Shown one piece after another: positions 59,906 through 64,000 of a stretch of 64,000 nucleotides of DNA. The first letter of the stretch is position 1, and each line of letters begins with the position of its first letter. The notes under the pieces were generated by a model. The model ran no database searches, was not told the origin of the DNA, and saw only the letters and a list, made by a program, of their open reading frames with translations. Origin of the DNA: Zhengitettix transpicula (taxonomy: Eukaryota; Arthropoda; Insecta; Orthoptera; Tetrigidae); assembly GCA_037074705.1 (NCBI GenBank), contig CM073590.1:118783600-118847599 (forward strand). The letters are read 5' to 3'. Made by a program: the position numbers and the translations under genes.

Positions 59906-60845
59906 TGTACTGATTAAACTTAGATTAATAAATAAATTGATTGCCACACGTTGGTGACGCCAAAAATGTAATGATCAAAAAGGATATTTATTAAACAAAT
60001 TATTTAAACAAAACTTATTTCAATGAATTTAATTCAATAGTTGTTTTATGACTCAATTATAGTTATTTTATTTAAAGAGAAGGATTTCAAAATAATTACA
60101 ACATTCTTTAAAACTTTACAATACAATTTACTTTTATTCAGGTGGAATTTACAACCTTTATAAATGAGATTATTTACAATTAAAGTTTTTCAATTTTATA
60201 GATTTTACAACTCTTTTCTCAGGGTCATTTATCTGGGCCTTCTAAGTAAAGAAACAATCTTTATATTTACGTTAAACGATCAAATTCCTTTACAACCTAA
60301 GAAGTTAAACGATCAAACAAAACGTGAAATCGAAATATGACGACTTTATCTTTAGTTATTGTTTACAAAACTTGATCAAATTTGTTTGTACTTACAAAAC
60401 ATCTGCTGATACCAGGCTTAAACTCTCTTGGGCTCGTGCTCACCTCACAATTCACATTAAAAGGCCATGAAATCACTGAATTTACATTTGATTAAGCAAA
60501 AACACTGTCGTAGCTTTTGGATCTCTCGATTTTTACAAATTGTCTCTCTGCGGAATTGATTACGGTCACACGGTACTTATAGATGTTTATTGTAGCGTGG
60601 TTTATTAGGTTATTCCCTGTAGTAGTATTCGATGAATTTGACTGTCCAAAACTTTATACTCATATTTAACTTGTAACCTTTTCCGGCTAGACCTATCTGT
60701 CTACCACGCAGTTCGTTGTTCGACTTCCAACACCCGACTGTTCTGTAAACTTCGTGGTTCAGCACAACAAAACCCCGCCTGTCCATTGTCGCTTTTGAAA
60801 TTGGTGCCGCTAACAATCCAGCATAAATATCCAATTATCAAATCA
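59906..60845 (-). mobile_element. TA-targeting LTR-like element, copy 9
   Basis: (TA)n on both sides. On the - strand the LTR ends GATCATTACA, followed by TGGCGTCACCAACGTGTGGC (primer site) and a short leader ending AATCAGTACA. The 5' boundary, near 60845, is worn. The - strand frame at 60610-60834 is within the LTR and not a gene. Confidence 0.75.
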
Positions 60846-61584
60846 TATATATATATATATAATTAATATTTTTTCTAATGGAATCGATTCATCTACTAAT
60901 CTCTACAATCCACTGAAGAGACAATTATTTGATGATTTTGCATTATAGTCAACTGAAAGCGAATCAGATAAATCGAACGAGTTTAAAGAAAGTTTAAGTT
61001 TTGCTACGCAGTATTTATGTAAGTATAGTCGGGTAAGAGTACGACGTTTTAGCTTAAGAAATGACTGATAAAGTACAATGCGAGTGAAATGAACAAGAAG
61101 TTAAAAAGTATGAATCGGTAAGACACATTAATATAAAAGGATGGCCGGTAATCAAAAAAAATCGGAACTGGAACCTAAGAGAGCATAGGAGACAAGGACG
61201 AATGACTAGGTTTTGATATAATAGATATTAAGACTATCGAAAGGATTTATTGGATTAGAGCAGCTCAATATGTGAAAATGTGGGAAAATAATGTGGTCAA
61301 TTTTATATACTGCGTAAGTTAGGGTGGGTATGCTTGTAACATGCAATAACTCCAATTGATTCTATTCGGTAACGGTTTTGGAGCTTTCGATTAAGAATGT
61401 GTGGGACGGGAATATGAGTATGACCTCGTGGACTATCCTTGACTCATAACACTGCTTTATCTCGCTCTATCCCCTCTCTAACGATATGAATGTTGCGCCT
61501 GCGAACCAAACATTTCCTCAAAAGCATACTTATATTTCCGATGTTACGTTGTTTGTACTGTGAAAATCAATAACATCTTGAAAT
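60846..61584. other. upstream region of the 389-residue gene
   Basis: Begins with a short (TA)n tract. 61310-61520 is less AT-rich than the spacer and probably holds the promoter; no further motif is convincing. Confidence 0.45.
61440..61446 (+). promoter_or_regulatory. possible AP-1 type site upstream of the 389-residue gene
   Basis: TGACTCA, a perfect match to the AP-1 (bZIP) consensus, lies 139 bp before the ATG. A TTATATTT string follows near 61530. Both are single short matches and could be chance. Confidence 0.2.
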
Positions 61585-62754
61585 ATGGAACGCGCGTTCT
61601 TCATCTGTATTTTGATTCTGCCAAGCTTCGCAAAGATTTTAAATCCTTCCGACATGTTAACACTGGAAGCACTTAATGAGGAACTGGAGTACGTCACCAA
61701 CAGGCTGGATAAATTTATCGCGAACCAAGGGGACTGGGACGAAGTAGGATTAGATCTTCCTACAAAGGATATAACATGGAGCACTCTCACCACGAACATA
61801 GAGAACCTAATCAACCAGACAGTTGCATTGCATCTTTCTAAACTTGACTTCAAGTGTTTCGAATTCAACAATAGTTATGAAAATGCTTTGAAGAAAATAA
61901 ATTCGCAGTTGGAGAGTGAAGAACTTGGAAATAAGATACGTGAATGTTCTGAGAATGCAGCCAAGTGGAAAGGAAATATGATCGACGCCGAGAAGAACTT
62001 AAAGTTAGCATCGGATTCGGTAAACAATTTCAAAGCTATTTTAGGTGAAATACAGAGTAATATTTTACAACAACAAGAAAACGCTACCAAAATCAATATC
62101 GAGTTACAGAAAATAAATTCAGATTCAGAGTCGACCACAAAGGGTCAAGCAGACATCAACTCCGCAATAAATAAACTTGAAGAAAAACAAGAGCAGTTGA
62201 TGGAAAAAATGGGTTACGAAATGATGAGGGACCTGAAGAAAGGTAACGAAGATTTGAAACAAGAAAACAATTTTTTAAAATCATTTTTGGATAAAATAAT
62301 GGAAAAAATTGCAGAACTTAGGGATTACAAAGAAAATTTTAACCGGAAAGTTGAGGAACTACTGGAGAAGTCAAAGACTTTAAAAACAGAGGACGATGCC
62401 GCCAAGGTGGAGTACGGGAGCACGCGAGAGGCGATCGAGCAGCTGAGGAAAGAAGTGTCACAGCAAAGAGAGGAGTTAATCATCCTGAAGCAGTCTTCTG
62501 CAGCCGACGACGAACTGCAGCAAGTGCGTGACGCTATGGACGCAATTCGCGCGTCTGCGCCTTTCCGCCCTGACGTCGTGGCGGTCGAGGCCAAGATCGC
62601 AGAGGCTCGTAGGAACTGCGTCACAGGTGACGACGTGCGGCGTCTTCTTCAGACGTCTCAGGACAGCAAGTGCTCGGCCAAAGTCAAACACACTCCCGGG
62701 CGTCCGTCGCGGCTGCAGATCGAGATCGTCTCTTCCGGCAAGCGGAAGACTTAG
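61585..62754 (+). CDS. secreted coiled-coil protein, 389 residues, unknown family
   Basis: The longest open frame in the window, uninterrupted, beginning at ATGGAACGC. Residues 1-16 (MERAFFICILILPSFA) are a signal peptide with likely cleavage after SFA. Residues 25-340 are almost entirely charged or polar helix with heptads and no membrane segment; the 190-340 part, rich in Glu, Lys, Gln and Leu, is the strongest coiled coil. Sequons are at N77, N95 and N166. Mature cysteines are at 91, 121, 345 and 363. The tail 365-389 is basic (KVKHTPGRPSRLQ, then GKRKT). The Asn-Cys-Val-Thr-Gly segment at 344-348 matches the C-terminal pattern of the 190-residue protein at 53.2 kb, so the two are probably diverged paralogs. 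GC content rises sharply from about codon 270 to the stop. A role as an extracellular structural or scaffold protein is inference only; no enzymatic motif is visible. Confidence 0.8.
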   Translation: MERAFFICILILPSFAKILNPSDMLTLEALNEELEYVTNRLDKFIANQGDWDEVGLDLPTKDITWSTLTTNIENLINQTVALHLSKLDFKCFEFNNSYENALKKINSQLESEELGNKIRECSENAAKWKGNMIDAEKNLKLASDSVNNFKAILGEIQSNILQQQENATKINIELQKINSDSESTTKGQADINSAINKLEEKQEQLMEKMGYEMMRDLKKGNEDLKQENNFLKSFLDKIMEKIAELRDYKENFNRKVEELLEKSKTLKTEDDAAKVEYGSTREAIEQLRKEVSQQREELIILKQSSAADDELQQVRDAMDAIRASAPFRPDVVAVEAKIAEARRNCVTGDDVRRLLQTSQDSKCSAKVKHTPGRPSRLQIEIVSSGKRKT

Positions 62755-62965
62755 CGGCAGCGACTGTTGGACATAACGACAGCTGTAGGTTCATCTATTA
62801 TAAAATATTACTAGAGAATAAGGATAAATAGTTACACTTAAAATGTTATTGTCTGTATTGTATTAAATTTTACGCAACATATATTACACGTTCCATCTTA
62901 ATTAATTCATTTGCCGCTTTATAATGTAATAATAATACTTGTAACAAATTTTGTATGAACAAAAT

Positions 62966-62971
62966 AATAAA
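62966..62971 (+). terminator. polyadenylation signal AATAAA
   Basis: A canonical AATAAA lies 212 bp after the stop of the 389-residue protein, in an AT-rich 3' UTR with no other clear signal before it. It fits an mRNA with a short 3' UTR. Confidence 0.55.
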
Positions 62972-64000
62972 GCTCATTGGATACATTCAAGTTATTAAAT
63001 TTATTTTTATTCTGTAGAATGTTCATACACGACTCCCAGAGTTTGAAGCAATTCAATAACTATTTGAAAATGTTTGATACAAAAAAGGAAATTAACTCAC
63101 ATTTATATTTGCAGGGATAATGTACTCAGCTTCAATGTACGAAGAAACTTCTCGTCGTATTCGCTGTCGCATATCTGCAAGGTTAATTTATTTTTTAATT
63201 GTAATCATGTTTATAAAAAAATCGTCATTAAAGTTCGATATAATTGATTTTTCAATGAGTGTTTAATTATTTATGTGTAAATAAATACTCATTTTAAATA
63301 TAATTGACAAGGGAGTCGTGCTCGGATCAAATATCTCCGATATACATTGTAAACAGTTTCTGCAGTAACAGACGGGTTCTCATTATTCCATCAGAAATAT
63401 TATTAGACTCTGTACTTTAAACACATTTTAAGTCACGTAAAGATTACTTACCTTACAAATAGTTTTATATTTATTTATTTGACAATAATTGTATGGTACA
63501 ATAGTTAACTAATATACGTTCTATATAATTGTGACATGCCGTTTGAAGTCAATATTTTATTTGGTTTGAATCGTGATTACTTTCGCGCGTCTGAGATGAC
63601 AACCTTCATGGATCTTAAACCGCAAAAGTGTAGTGTATTATTTAAATATTTTACAAGCGATTAGTCATTATTAATATTAAAGCACTGCCGCATTTATAAA
63701 GTGAGTTTTAAAGATTAAATACTGTCTGTGAAATTTAAAATAGATCCGGTAATTTCTAAAGTTGAGGAAATCCAGCAACAAATACAATTTCGGTTTATGG
63801 GCACAAAATCACGGCGATGTTTTGATTTGCTACATATTATTACTAGATATATGGAGAATGGCGACAAGGAGGAGGGATCTCTGAAGGTCTATTCAGAGAG
63901 GGAGATGTGGGCGGGAGACAGAGTAAAGGGGAAAGTTTTAAAGTATACTTAATTGTAATATTATATGTGGATGATGTCAATAGGATAATAATTAACAAAT
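62972..64000. other. AT-rich spacer after the 389-residue gene
   Basis: A 74-codon frame at 63728-63952 is Lys/Glu-rich and runs toward the window end. It lacks a signal peptide or known domain and could be an exon of an unseen gene or chance. Confidence 0.4.

Overview
The window reads as AT-rich, gene-poor DNA from a large animal genome, most likely an insect. The evidence for an insect is a Jockey-type LINE remnant, LTR elements with tRNA-Lys and tRNA-Trp primer sites, long (TA)n arrays, and short intron-free genes with a typical AATAAA signal. A cockroach-like (polyneopteran) host is only a guess. I saw no bacterial operons, CRISPR arrays or rRNA genes. Most short open frames in the window lie inside repeats or in AT-rich spacer and are not supported as genes.

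Only two host-type protein genes are convincing, both on the + strand in the last 11 kb. A 190-residue protein (53201-53773) and a 389-residue protein (61585-62754) each have an N-terminal signal peptide, a long coiled-coil body, few cysteines and a similar C-terminal Asn-Cys/Gly/Arg-Leu pattern. They look like diverged tandem relatives of a secreted coiled-coil family that I cannot name.

The rest is layered mobile DNA. (1) About nine copies of a ~1 kb LTR-like element (TGTAAT...ATTACA) carry a tRNA-Lys-type primer-binding site near one end, then a short leader and a ~20 bp stub that echoes the LTR end. Most sit inside (TA)n tracts: 357, 1873, 9013, 16430, 38505, 39571, 43097, 48413 and 59906. 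(2) About fifteen copies of a ~0.55 kb poly(A)-tailed retroposon have tandem GC-rich hairpins at the 5' end, and several have target-site duplications of 8-13 bp. (3) A decayed Ty3/gypsy-type element (26097-27700) has a tRNA-Trp primer site, 4-bp CATG duplications and an inverted pol tail, and is nested in a copy of (2). (4) LINE reverse transcriptase remnants lie at 7.7-8.3, 12.6-13.9, 15.9-16.3 and 37.9-42 kb. (5) A hAT-type element (38376-41235) interrupts the last LINE and itself hosts two opposed copies of (1). (6) Foldback elements with a shared CTGAAGA...GAAACGTTGTG core lie near 18.4, 29.1, 37.6 and 54.1 kb. (7) Dispersed ~240 bp tandem units lie at 35, 45, 50 and 59 kb, three of these loci ending in a Helitron-like hairpin tail. 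(8) A Helitron-like element lies at 51729-52306, and a tRNA-derived SINE fragment near 34.7 kb.

The order of insertion can be read at several places: LINE, then hAT, then LTR-like pair; retroposon, then gypsy element; and repeat Z, then retroposon, where a second copy of Z provides the empty site.
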